DNA of 64,000 nt from positions 2,023,501 through 2,087,500 of the forward strand of contig NZ_CP152017.1 in the NCBI RefSeq assembly GCF_038618305.1. Reading direction: 5' to 3'. Origin of the DNA: Sporosarcina sp. FSL K6-2383. Lineage in GTDB: Bacteria; Bacillota; Bacilli; Bacillales_A; Planococcaceae. A program made the translations under genes and the position numbers. Positions 27,423-36,344 of this stretch are shown here, piece after piece (the stretch's first letter is position 1; each line of letters begins with the position of its first letter). The notes beneath the pieces were generated by a model, which saw only the letters and a program-made list of their open reading frames with translations, was not told the origin of the DNA and did no database searches.

Positions 27423-29159
27423 ATGACATGGCAAGTAGAGGCAGCAAAATGGTTACATCAAGAAAACTTAGAAGCGACACTAAAGCAACAGTTGTTGAAT
27501 GAAGAAAATAATCAAGCATTATTAGAAGATAGTTTTTATAAAAACTTATCATTTGGTACAGCAGGTCTACGTGGTGAACTTGGTTTTGGGACAAATCGGA
27601 TGAATATTTACACGGTGAGGAAAGCGGCACAAGGGCTTGCTTTATATATAAAAGGTCATGGGGAAGCCGCTAGAAATCGGGGTGTCGCCATTGCTTATGA
27701 TTCTAGGCATCTATCGGCTGAATTTGGTCTTGAAGTGGCGAAAGTTCTTGGATTTAATGGTATTCGCTCTTTTTTGTTTGATGAACTTCAATCGACTCCA
27801 TTACTATCCTACTCGGTTAGGGAGTTGAATACATTTTCGGGTGTTGTGATTACGGCAAGTCACAACCCAGCGGAATATAATGGATTTAAAGTGTATGGAG
27901 AAGACGGTGGACAAGTTACATTGGAGGCGGCAACTGCGATTACGGCTTATGCGGAGAGTATTAAGAATCTATTTTCAGTAGAGGTCATGGAAGAAGCCAG
28001 TCTGTTATCAGAAGGATTATTGACTTATTTGGATAACGATATGAGTAATCGATATTTAAAGCAATTGGATAGAATTTTATTAAATGGTGAGCTCGATAAA
28101 CAATTAACGATTGTCTACTCTCCACTTCATGGAGCTGGTGGAAAACTAGTCTCTAAAGGGCTGGAGGTTGCTGGATTTACTAATGTAACGATGGTTAATG
28201 AGCAGGCCATTCCGGATCCTGATTTTACAACCGTCAAGTACCCGAACCCTGAAGAGGCACAAGCCTTTGACTTAGCGTTGGAATATGGTCATAAGGTGAA
28301 AGCTGATTTACTCATTGCTACAGACCCAGACGCGGATCGAATGGGTGTGGCTGTTCGGGATGCACAAAATAATTATGTTTTTTTAACAGGCAATCAGATT
28401 GGTGCATTACTTGTCCATGCCTTGTTGGAGGACAAATTGAAGCGAGGTATACTACCGACAAATGGTGTTGTGCTTAAAACAATTGTTACATCAGAGTTCG
28501 GTCGTGCAATTGCAGACAGCTATGGTGTTCAAACGCAAAATGTACTGACAGGGTTTAAATTTATTAGTGAAAAAGTGTTGGATTTTGAACGAAATGCAGC
28601 ATCAACTTTTCTAATTGGTTACGAAGAGAGCTACGGCTATTTGATAGGTGATTTTGTTCGGGATAAAGATGCTGTCCAGGCTTCAGTTTTAATAGCCTCT
28701 GTTGCTGCTCGCTACAAAGCAAATGGCCAAACCCTGTTGGAAGGGTTACATGCATTGTTTGAACAATATGGATTTTATCTGGAAGAATTAGAGTCAATTC
28801 AGCTAAAAGGGAAAACAGGAATGGCAAAGATTGACGAAATCATGAACTATTTCCGTACGGCATCATTTGAAAGTGGGTTTGTCCAACCGATAGCGATTAT
28901 TGAAGATTATTCGGCTGGCTATGTCTTCCATGTAAAGACAGGAATTCAGCATTCACTCGATTTACCTATAGCAAATGTGTTAAAATTTAAACTAGCAGAT
29001 GGGACATGGTTTGCCATCCGTCCATCTGGAACAGAACCTAAGATTAAGTTTTATTTTGGTGTAAAGGCAGACACACAAGCAGAAAGTGACGAGCGTTTAT
29101 TGGCAATCAAAACGGATGTCATGGCGATAGTAGAAAAAGTCATAGCTGGATCATTATGA
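27423..29159 (+). CDS. pgcA: Phospho-sugar mutase (alpha-phosphoglucomutase)
   Basis: 578 aa; interconverts alpha-glucose 1-phosphate and glucose 6-phosphate. The active serine Ser146 lies in TASHNPAEYNG, the Mg-binding loop is DPDADRMG, the sugar-specificity loop GYEESYG, and the phosphate-binding loop RPSGTEPK. Length and serine position match B. subtilis PgcA (581 aa). AGGAGG precedes the ATG. It is followed 21 bases later by pgi, which makes a short glucose-phosphate processing pair. Confidence 0.93.
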   Translation: MTWQVEAAKWLHQENLEATLKQQLLNEENNQALLEDSFYKNLSFGTAGLRGELGFGTNRMNIYTVRKAAQGLALYIKGHGEAARNRGVAIAYDSRHLSAEFGLEVAKVLGFNGIRSFLFDELQSTPLLSYSVRELNTFSGVVITASHNPAEYNGFKVYGEDGGQVTLEAATAITAYAESIKNLFSVEVMEEASLLSEGLLTYLDNDMSNRYLKQLDRILLNGELDKQLTIVYSPLHGAGGKLVSKGLEVAGFTNVTMVNEQAIPDPDFTTVKYPNPEEAQAFDLALEYGHKVKADLLIATDPDADRMGVAVRDAQNNYVFLTGNQIGALLVHALLEDKLKRGILPTNGVVLKTIVTSEFGRAIADSYGVQTQNVLTGFKFISEKVLDFERNAASTFLIGYEESYGYLIGDFVRDKDAVQASVLIASVAARYKANGQTLLEGLHALFEQYGFYLEELESIQLKGKTGMAKIDEIMNYFRTASFESGFVQPIAIIEDYSAGYVFHVKTGIQHSLDLPIANVLKFKLADGTWFAIRPSGTEPKIKFYFGVKADTQAESDERLLAIKTDVMAIVEKVIAGSL

Positions 29160-29180
29160 AATGAAATGAGGAATGTTGAA

Positions 29181-30482
29181 ATGGCATCACCTGTAGCACT
29201 TAATCAGTCGCTGACGGCGATAAGTGAGTTGGAGAAAGTTTTTGGAGAACGAGTGAAAAAGTTTCATAGCGATATGGCTAACGGAACATCTAAAGGTGCC
29301 GACTTTTTAGGTTGGCGTAATCTTCCGAATGATGCATTGGAAAATGATTTGGAAAGTGTCTTAGCGGAAGCAGAAAAGCTACGAAAAGCTGCTGAAGTGG
29401 TTGTTGTCATCGGTGTTGGGGGATCTTATCTGGGTGCAAAAGCAGTTCAAGATGCACTCTCTCCTTATTTTGAAAAAAGTGGGGATGACCCTGAAGTCAT
29501 CTTCGCGGGTCAGAATTTAAGTGGCACGTATATGAAACAATTGTTACAGTATATCAGTGACAAAGAAGTTGCAGTTATCGTTATTTCAAAATCAGGAACA
29601 ACGACAGAACCGGCAATTGCTTTCCGAATCCTTTTGGAGTATATGGAGGGGCGTTATGGGACTTCAGCCAGCGAAAGAATCGTTGCAATTACGGACAAAT
29701 CAGCCGGAGCATTGAGAGAGTTGACCAATCGTTCAGGATTTGCATCTTTTGTTGTGCCAGATGATGTAGGCGGTCGTTTTTCAGTATTTACACCCGTAGG
29801 ACTGCTACCGCTTGCAGTAGCAGGAATCGACATTAAGCAATTGCTTGCAGGAGCGAAAGACGCTGTACAAGAGTTTTCTACTGCGGATATTTCCTCAAAT
29901 AGTGCATATCAATATGCAGCACTACGTAATCATTTGTTAGATGAGGGATTCAATATAGAAATTTTAGCAAGCTTTGCTCCACGCTTTGCAACTTTCCACG
30001 AATGGTGGAAGCAACTCTTTGGCGAAAGTGAAGGTAAGGATGGCAAGGGGATTTACCCAGCATCTGTAGCGTATCCAACCGATTTACACTCGATGGGACA
30101 ATATGTGCAAGATGGGCGACGTGAGCTATTCGAAACATTTGTTCAATTTGTGGAATCCGTAGAAGACAGTGCAATCCCTACATCTACTGATAATTTAGAT
30201 GGATTGAACTATCTTGCCGATAAAACAATGAATGAAATTAATGAAGTTACATTGCGAGCAACGATGCAAGCGCATGAAGCGGGTGGAGTTCCTCTTATTC
30301 TACTCCAAGTTGGCAAGCATGATGCTTATCATATCGGTTATCTTATTTATTTCTTTGAAACTGCCTGTGCGATGAGCGCATACTTGCTAGGGGTAAACCC
30401 TTTTGATCAGCCAGGGGTAGAAGAGTATAAGAAAAATATCTTTAGAATGCTAAAAAAACCAGGGTTTGTTGACGAACAATAA
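29181..30482 (+). CDS. pgi: Glucose-6-phosphate isomerase
   Basis: 433 aa; glucose 6-phosphate to fructose 6-phosphate. Seen: VVVIGVGGSYLGAKA, VISKSGTTTEPA (SIS phosphosugar site), the long helical stretch after GGRFSVFTPVGLLP, and the QAHEAGGVPLI and KKPGF regions near the C-terminus. Slightly shorter than B. subtilis Pgi (about 450 aa). The ATG at 29181 is chosen over 29166 because GAGGAA lies 7 bases upstream. As housekeeping Pgi usually sits elsewhere, this may be a second, catabolic copy; only a genome-wide look would tell. Confidence 0.93.
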   Translation: MASPVALNQSLTAISELEKVFGERVKKFHSDMANGTSKGADFLGWRNLPNDALENDLESVLAEAEKLRKAAEVVVVIGVGGSYLGAKAVQDALSPYFEKSGDDPEVIFAGQNLSGTYMKQLLQYISDKEVAVIVISKSGTTTEPAIAFRILLEYMEGRYGTSASERIVAITDKSAGALRELTNRSGFASFVVPDDVGGRFSVFTPVGLLPLAVAGIDIKQLLAGAKDAVQEFSTADISSNSAYQYAALRNHLLDEGFNIEILASFAPRFATFHEWWKQLFGESEGKDGKGIYPASVAYPTDLHSMGQYVQDGRRELFETFVQFVESVEDSAIPTSTDNLDGLNYLADKTMNEINEVTLRATMQAHEAGGVPLILLQVGKHDAYHIGYLIYFFETACAMSAYLLGVNPFDQPGVEEYKKNIFRMLKKPGFVDEQ

Positions 30483-30496
30483 TAATATATTATAGG

Positions 30497-30546
30497 GAAC
30501 GCTTGTTTACAAATGTATATAGGCGTTCTTTTTTTAGTTTATCGAA
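30497..30546 (+). terminator. Rho-independent terminator
   Basis: GAACGC (30497-30502) pairs with GCGTTC (30533-30538), followed by TTTTTTT. It ends the pgcA-pgi unit. Confidence 0.85.
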
Positions 30547-30560
30547 AAATAAAAAAGTGA

Positions 30561-30589
30561 TTGACAATAAGAAAATCATCATCTATACT
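30561..30589 (+). promoter_or_regulatory. Strong sigma-A promoter
   Basis: TTGACA (30561-30566), 17-base spacer, TATACT (30584-30589). Close to consensus. It drives the GH65/transporter operon. A degenerate cre-like sequence, TGTAAGCGCAACCA (30595-30608, two mismatches), overlaps the expected transcription start. Confidence 0.85.
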
Positions 30590-30635
30590 ATCGGTGTAAG
30601 CGCAACCAAAGTATAACTATTATTTTTTAATCCGA

Positions 30636-30655
30636 AACAAAAACGTTTTCGTAAA
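30636..30655. promoter_or_regulatory. LacI-type operator, copy 1
   Basis: AACAAAAACGTTTTCGTAAA, with the palindromic core AAAACGTTTT centred on CG as in LacI-family (MalR-like) operators. An identical 20-bp copy lies 66 bases downstream. Both are downstream of the promoter at 30561. The LacI regulator at 36341 in the same operon is the likely binder. Confidence 0.75.
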
Positions 30656-30701
30656 TAATTTTAAATAGATAACGTAACCAAAATAGATTTTTTTACTCTG
30701 T

Positions 30702-30721
30702 AACAAAAACGTTTTCGTAAA
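30702..30721. promoter_or_regulatory. LacI-type operator, copy 2
   Basis: Exact 20-bp repeat of the 30636 site, ending just before the AAGGAGG ribosome site of the GH65 gene. The 66-base spacing is close to whole helical turns, fitting looping or cooperative repression. Confidence 0.75.
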
Positions 30722-30737
30722 AGGAGGCAGCCATAAC

Positions 30738-33104
30738 ATGATGGACTATTCGCGGGGGAAAGAAGAGCTTAAAAACTGGATTGTTTCAGAAATAGCTTTT
30801 TCTCCTGATACACTTGGCAAAAATGAAGCAATCATGTATCTCGGCAATGGCTATATGGGATTGCGATCTGCAATGGAGGAGCCATATAGTAAAGAAACAA
30901 GGAATATGTTTGTAAGTGGTACGTTTAATAAAGCGCAGGAGAATGAAGTAACTGAGTTACCGAACTTAGCAGATATTACAATGATTGATCTACGTATAGA
31001 TGGAGAACGATTTAGTCTTGAATTTGGAGAAACAAAGGAATACATACGCCAATTAAATTTAAAAACGGCTGAGCTGACAAGAAGCTTTGAATGGACTTCG
31101 CCTGCAGGGAAAGAATTGCGTTTTCTATTCAAACGCTTTGTCTCGCTAGATGATCTGCATTTAATCGGCATGACAATGGAAATTGAAAGTCTCACGCATC
31201 CTGTTCACATTGCATTCGACTCAGGTATCAATGCCCAAATGACTAATTCCGGCTCACAACATTGCATTGAAGGGGAACGAAGGATCTTTGACAATCGTTT
31301 TATACAGTTAATCCAAACAACAAGTGAATCGAATATTGATATTGTGATAAATACGACTCATAACATACTTATAAACGGTGTAGAAAGCCCTGACATTCCT
31401 GAGATGAACATGAGCCGGCGAAAAGTATGGCTGACATATGACGTTAATCTCCAGCCAACTGATACGCTCATCATGGAAAAGTTAACGACGGTTTATACGA
31501 GCCGGGATAAGGAAATTGACAATGCACAGTACAATCTTCAGCAACTACGCAACCTTTCCTTACAAGAATTAAAAAATTGTGCAGCTAAAGGCTATGATTC
31601 ACTATTCCTTTCGCATCAAGAAGCGTGGCAGAGCAAAATCTGGAATGCTTATAATATTGAAATTATGAGTGATGATAACTTTGATGAACTAGCCATGCAT
31701 TTTTCACTCTATCATTTAACGATTATGACACCTGCACATGATGATCGAATGGGGATTGCTGCGAAAGCATTGAGTGGAGAAGGCTATAAAGGGCATTCGT
31801 TTTGGGATACAGAATTATTCATTCTACCCTTTTTTACTTTCTCAAACCCAGAAGTTGCAAAATCGCTGTTACTCTATCGCTATCATGGTCTAGTAGGAGC
31901 TCGGAAGAAAGCTGCCGATAATGGCTATACAGGTGCGATGTATCCGTGGGAAATGGCTTGGCCGACGGATGGTGAAGTAACGCCCGTATGGGGAGATATT
32001 GATATTGTAACTGGCGAACAAACGAAAATTTGGTCGGGATTTATAGAACAGCATATTTCAGCAGATATAGCATTTGCTGTTTATCAATACGATAGTGTGA
32101 CAGGTGATCAGTTATTCATGGAACACTACGGTTATGAAATGGTATTTGATACGGCAAGGTTTTGGGCGAGCCGTCTTGAATGGCACGAAGAGAAACAGCA
32201 CTACGAGATTTCGAATGTCATTGGTCCTGATGAATACAAGGAACATGTCAATAATAATGCGTTTACGAATTATATGGCCTATTTTAATATGAAACTTGCA
32301 ATTCGCTATTATGAAAAGATTGAGCATGAAAATCCAGCTCTTCTTCAACAAATGACGACAGCACTAGATCTAACGAATGCTTACGAGCAATGGCGATCAA
32401 AAGTAGAGCAAATTTTTTTACCAAATCCACGTGAAGAGGATTTAGTTATTCCACAGGATGACACCTATTTGCAGCTAACGGAAATTGACCTAACAAAGTA
32501 TAAAAACCAGCAACAGGTAAGGACGATTTATCGAGATTATAATCCTGAGCAAATCAATTCTTTTCAAGTAACAAAACAGGCAGACACATTGATACTATTT
32601 TACTTACTACAACAAACTTTTTTACAGGAAGATGTTCGCCTTTCAGAGGCTGTTAAACAGGCTAATTTCGATTACTATGAACCGCGCACATTGCATGACT
32701 CATCACTTAGCTTAGTAACACATGCCATACTTGCCAATGATCTCGGCAAGACAGATTTAGCTTACTCCTTGTTTAAAAAATCTTGTGAAATCGATTTGGG
32801 CCCACTGATGGATACATCTGATGATGGCATTCATGCTGCCTCTGTCGGTGGGATCTGGAAATCGGCAATCTTTGGTTTTGCAGGCATCAGACTTGTTGAT
32901 GGGAAACTGCATATAAACCCAAGAATACCCAAGCATTGGCAACAGATGGCGTTTACAATCCAGTGGCGTGGTCAACCTGTCAAGATTGTTATCACATCAT
33001 CTATGTTGACTGTCAATGTAACCAACAACGAACAAATCAAGTTTGAAACGGATGGAACAGTGTATATATGTGATGATTATGTAGAAGTACCTATTAAGTG
33101 TTAA
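30738..33104 (+). CDS. GH65 disaccharide phosphorylase (kojibiose/nigerose-type candidate)
   Basis: 788 aa; phosphorolyses an alpha-glucosyl disaccharide to beta-glucose 1-phosphate and glucose. Family landmarks: N-terminal NEAIMYLGNGYMGLR, central GHSFWDTELFILPFF, YPWEMAW, EQHISADIAFAVYQY, the general-acid Glu499 in GPDEYKEH, KQADTLIL, the late HDSSLSLVTHA phosphate-site region, and GGIWKSAIFGFAG. Specificity is uncertain. The loop DGEVTPVWGDIDIVTGEQ recalls kojibiose/nigerose phosphorylases more than classical maltose phosphorylase (remembered similarity). First gene of an operon with a CUT1 transporter, LacI regulator, PgmB and a second GH65. Confidence 0.88.
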   Translation: MMDYSRGKEELKNWIVSEIAFSPDTLGKNEAIMYLGNGYMGLRSAMEEPYSKETRNMFVSGTFNKAQENEVTELPNLADITMIDLRIDGERFSLEFGETKEYIRQLNLKTAELTRSFEWTSPAGKELRFLFKRFVSLDDLHLIGMTMEIESLTHPVHIAFDSGINAQMTNSGSQHCIEGERRIFDNRFIQLIQTTSESNIDIVINTTHNILINGVESPDIPEMNMSRRKVWLTYDVNLQPTDTLIMEKLTTVYTSRDKEIDNAQYNLQQLRNLSLQELKNCAAKGYDSLFLSHQEAWQSKIWNAYNIEIMSDDNFDELAMHFSLYHLTIMTPAHDDRMGIAAKALSGEGYKGHSFWDTELFILPFFTFSNPEVAKSLLLYRYHGLVGARKKAADNGYTGAMYPWEMAWPTDGEVTPVWGDIDIVTGEQTKIWSGFIEQHISADIAFAVYQYDSVTGDQLFMEHYGYEMVFDTARFWASRLEWHEEKQHYEISNVIGPDEYKEHVNNNAFTNYMAYFNMKLAIRYYEKIEHENPALLQQMTTALDLTNAYEQWRSKVEQIFLPNPREEDLVIPQDDTYLQLTEIDLTKYKNQQQVRTIYRDYNPEQINSFQVTKQADTLILFYLLQQTFLQEDVRLSEAVKQANFDYYEPRTLHDSSLSLVTHAILANDLGKTDLAYSLFKKSCEIDLGPLMDTSDDGIHAASVGGIWKSAIFGFAGIRLVDGKLHINPRIPKHWQQMAFTIQWRGQPVKIVITSSMLTVNVTNNEQIKFETDGTVYICDDYVEVPIKC

Positions 33105-33179
33105 CCATTTTGGTAGTTATAAAATGACTTGCTCATTTTATTCACTATAGAAGTTCAAAATAGAAGGGGAGGAATTGAC

Positions 33180-34460
33180 ATGAAATTACAAAAAAGAACA
33201 TTTGGTAGTCTGTTACTTATCGCATTATTACTTCTTTTAGCTGCATGTGGTGGTGGCACGAAGGATGAAGGAACAGCACCGGTCAAAGAAAGCACTGGGG
33301 GCACTGACAAGCCGGAAGAGGTAACTGATCAAAAAATTACAATCTTCCAAAGTAAAGTTGAAATTTCTGATCAGCTAGAAGCGCTTGCAAAAGAATATAC
33401 AGCAGAAACAGGCGTTGAAGTAGAAGTTTGGGGAACAACAGGTGATGACTACTTCCAACAACTACAAATTCGTTTGAACAGTAACCAAGGACCATCTATT
33501 TTTAGCCTTCAACATGTATTGGAAGCTGAAAAATTGAAATCGTATGTGTATGATTTATCGTCTGAAGAGTACGTGAGCTATATTGCTCCGGGTATGGAAT
33601 TGAAGATTGACGACAAAATTGTCGGTGTTCCATACGGTGTTGAAGGATTTGGCTTAGTGTATAACAAAGATTTAGTGAAGCCGGAAGATGTAGCTGACTA
33701 TGCATCTTTTGTGAAAACAATGGAGAAATTTAATGCTGAAGGCATTAACGGACTTGGTCTTGCAAAAGACGCTTATTTCTTAATCGGTCATATTAGTAAC
33801 TATCCATTCTCTATCCAACCAGACCACTACGCGTTTATCGACAAATTAACAAGTGGTGAAGTAACGATGGCAGATACAAAGGAATTCCAAGAGTTTGGGG
33901 ATTTCATGGAAACAATTAAAAACAATACACCTAGTCCACTAGATGTAACGTATGATAAAGAAATCGGTGATTTTGCAGCGGGTAAATCAGCAATGATTCA
34001 CCAAGGAAACTGGGCTTACGGAATGCTTTCAGAATTCGATTTCGATTTTGAAGTAGGTATGCTACCATTCCCATTATTGGGCAATGACAAAATGGCTGTC
34101 GGTGTGGGGAATAACTGGGCAATTAATGGTACAAAAGACGAAGCTGAAGTAAAAGCAGCCAATGACTTCTTAAATTGGATGTCAACAAGTGAAATTGGTC
34201 ACCGTTATATTGTAGAAGAGTTCGGATTTGTACCGGCATTAACGAATATTGACGCTGGTGATCTAGATCCACTATCACAAGATGTGTTAGATGCTTCGAA
34301 TAAAGGACAAACGATTCCTTGGGCACAAAACTACTTCCCAGCGAATATTGTTCCAAATGATTTTACACCTGCTGCACAAGAATTCTTCTTGTCTAAAGAT
34401 ATGACAGGGAAAGAATTGATTGACAAGTTAGACGACGCTTGGAAAAATGCAGTAAAATAA
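33180..34460 (+). CDS. Sugar-binding lipoprotein of CUT1 ABC transporter
   Basis: 426 aa. Signal peptide with lipobox LAAC, a Gly/Thr/Glu-rich linker, and a family 1 solute-binding domain (TIFQSKVEISDQLEALAKEYTAETGVEVEVWGT split over the first lobe; late NDFLNWMSTSEIGHRYI). The ATG at 33180 follows AGGGGAGGAA. It lies 75 bases after the first GH65 gene; a weak hairpin (about 33118-33140) is in between. A disaccharide or short oligosaccharide is the expected ligand, to be split by the GH65 enzymes inside the cell. Confidence 0.9.
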   Translation: MKLQKRTFGSLLLIALLLLLAACGGGTKDEGTAPVKESTGGTDKPEEVTDQKITIFQSKVEISDQLEALAKEYTAETGVEVEVWGTTGDDYFQQLQIRLNSNQGPSIFSLQHVLEAEKLKSYVYDLSSEEYVSYIAPGMELKIDDKIVGVPYGVEGFGLVYNKDLVKPEDVADYASFVKTMEKFNAEGINGLGLAKDAYFLIGHISNYPFSIQPDHYAFIDKLTSGEVTMADTKEFQEFGDFMETIKNNTPSPLDVTYDKEIGDFAAGKSAMIHQGNWAYGMLSEFDFDFEVGMLPFPLLGNDKMAVGVGNNWAINGTKDEAEVKAANDFLNWMSTSEIGHRYIVEEFGFVPALTNIDAGDLDPLSQDVLDASNKGQTIPWAQNYFPANIVPNDFTPAAQEFFLSKDMTGKELIDKLDDAWKNAVK

Positions 34461-34480
34461 TGATAAACAGACGGTGAATA

Positions 34481-34510
34481 GCTGGGCATACTTGGAGAAG
34501 TATGCCCAGT
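34481..34510 (+). terminator. Hairpin after binding-protein gene
   Basis: A perfect 12-bp stem, CTGGGCATACTT (34482-34493) / AAGTATGCCCAG (34498-34509), with a 4-base GGAG loop. The following sequence is only moderately T-rich, so it may act as a processing or stability hairpin or a leaky terminator between the binding-protein and permease genes. A further 125 bases before the permease gene show no gene. Confidence 0.6.
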
Positions 34511-34635
34511 AATTCTTTACAGACAAAGGATTCCTATGAAATAGGGATTTCTTCTCTAGAAGGTAATTTCGTTGGACTCACATTACTACTCATAAGTTTA
34601 GCTAGTATATCTACGAGAAAGCGGTGATTTTCGTG

Positions 34636-35508
34636 ATGAAAAAAGGAAATACAGGCTGGTATTTGTTATTTACTGCTCCATTATTAGTTATTTTTACGAC
34701 AGTAGTAATCATTCCTTTTATAATAGGGATCTATTACTCTTTTTTTGAATGGGATGGAATTGCGGCAAATCCCAAAGTGTTTGTAGGGGTAGACAATTTC
34801 CTACGTCTATTCGACGATGCACGTTTTCTTAAATCTACATGGATAACAACATTGTTTACAATATTAGCTGTTATTTCAGTGAATATCGTTGGCCTTACAG
34901 CTGCAGTGCTTGTAACATCAAAACTTCGAATAGCGAATGCGGCACGAACAATGATATTTATGCCTTATTTAATCGGCGGATTAATTCTTGGTTATATTTG
35001 GCAATTTATATTTTTAGATGTCTTTACGCTAATCGGTAGTATCACAGGGCTAGACGGATTATTTTTCAACTGGCTGATGGATATGGATTACGCCTTATAC
35101 GCAATGGTATTTGTCTTTACGTGGCAGATGGCGGGATACGTCATGATCATTTACATCGCGGGAATTCAAGGCATTCCAAACGATGTTATTGAAGCAGCCA
35201 AAATCGACGGAGCAACAGGTTGGCAACGTTTCAAAAAAATTACAGTTCCTTTACTAATGCCTGCATTTACAATTAGTCTATTTTTAACATTATCCTCTGC
35301 CTTTAAAATTTACGATGTCAACTTGTCGTTAACAGGTGGCGGTCCAGCAAATTCGACAGAAATGTTCGCGATGAATATTTATAATGAAATTTTTGGTTAT
35401 GGTAATTATGGATTTGGTCAAGCGAAAGCAATTATTTTCTTCTTTGTGGTTGCAGCTATTACGCTGACTCAAGTGTATATTACGAAGAAAAGGGAGGTAG
35501 AAATGTGA
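34636..35508 (+). CDS. Sugar ABC transporter permease, MalF-like
   Basis: 290 aa, six predicted helices, EAA motif DVIEAAKIDGATGWQRF followed by ITVPLLMPA. The ATG at 34636 is chosen, with GCGGTGA about 9 bases upstream; an in-frame GTG at 34624 is an alternative. The last base of its stop is shared with the next start (TGATG). Channel partner: the 35508 permease. Confidence 0.9.
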   Translation: MKKGNTGWYLLFTAPLLVIFTTVVIIPFIIGIYYSFFEWDGIAANPKVFVGVDNFLRLFDDARFLKSTWITTLFTILAVISVNIVGLTAAVLVTSKLRIANAARTMIFMPYLIGGLILGYIWQFIFLDVFTLIGSITGLDGLFFNWLMDMDYALYAMVFVFTWQMAGYVMIIYIAGIQGIPNDVIEAAKIDGATGWQRFKKITVPLLMPAFTISLFLTLSSAFKIYDVNLSLTGGGPANSTEMFAMNIYNEIFGYGNYGFGQAKAIIFFFVVAAITLTQVYITKKREVEM

Positions 35509-36344
35509 TGAAAATGCTTAGTAAGTACTCAAAGGAAGTATTACTTTTTCTTGCAGCTCTTTTCTTCTTATCTCCTATTTATATCATCATTGTCAACTCC
35601 TTTAAAAGTCGTCAAGAACTCTATGACAATGCGCTAGCATTGCCAGAGAAATTTAGTTTTCAATTTTACGCTGAAGCGATGGAAAAAATGGGTTTTTTAA
35701 GCGCACTCGGGAATTCTTTGTATATTACTATACTTTCAGTCCTCATTATCGTTGTACTATCTTCCATGACTGCCTGGATGTTAGCTAGAACAGATAATAC
35801 GCTCAGTAAAATTATTTTCATGACATTTATTGCGACTATGCTCATTCCTTTTCAAACATTGATGATGCCTTTAATGCAATTAATGGGGACGATCACGAAT
35901 GAACTACATATTCCGATGTTCAATACACGCGAAGGGTTAATTTTCATGCATGTGGGATTTAGTTCAAGTATTTCGGTCTTTTTATATCACGGTTTCATTA
36001 AGTCCATTCCGATTACATTAGAGGAAGCGGCAACAATAGATGGTGCTTCAAAGTTCGGAGTGTTTTGGCGAATCATTTTCCCGATGCTCAAGCCAATTAC
36101 GGTGACGGTGATGATCTTAAACGTCATTAATATTTGGAATGATTATCTATTACCCTCTTTAACATTGACGGATAAAGGGCTGCGAACGATTCCTCTATCT
36201 ACTTTTTACTTTTTTGGTGAGTTTACGATTAAGTGGAATTTAGCGATGGCAGGTCTGATGCTAACCATTATTCCAGTTGTTATTTTCTATGTGCTTGCAC
36301 AAAAGCATATTATTAAAGGAATTGGAGAAGGAGCGGTCAAGTGA
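35508..36344 (+). CDS. Sugar ABC transporter permease, MalG-like
   Basis: 278 aa, six predicted helices, EAA motif TLEEAATIDGASKFGVF then IFPMLKP, and C-terminal KGIGEGAVK. GGGAGG lies upstream of the ATG. It overlaps the LacI-type regulator gene by 4 bases (GTGA). Confidence 0.91.
   Translation: MKMLSKYSKEVLLFLAALFFLSPIYIIIVNSFKSRQELYDNALALPEKFSFQFYAEAMEKMGFLSALGNSLYITILSVLIIVVLSSMTAWMLARTDNTLSKIIFMTFIATMLIPFQTLMMPLMQLMGTITNELHIPMFNTREGLIFMHVGFSSSISVFLYHGFIKSIPITLEEAATIDGASKFGVFWRIIFPMLKPITVTVMILNVINIWNDYLLPSLTLTDKGLRTIPLSTFYFFGEFTIKWNLAMAGLMLTIIPVVIFYVLAQKHIIKGIGEGAVK

Noticed and set aside
30595..30608. cre site at the GH65 promoter
   Set aside because: TGTAAGCGCAACCA has two mismatches to consensus; mentioned as weak only, not called as a feature.
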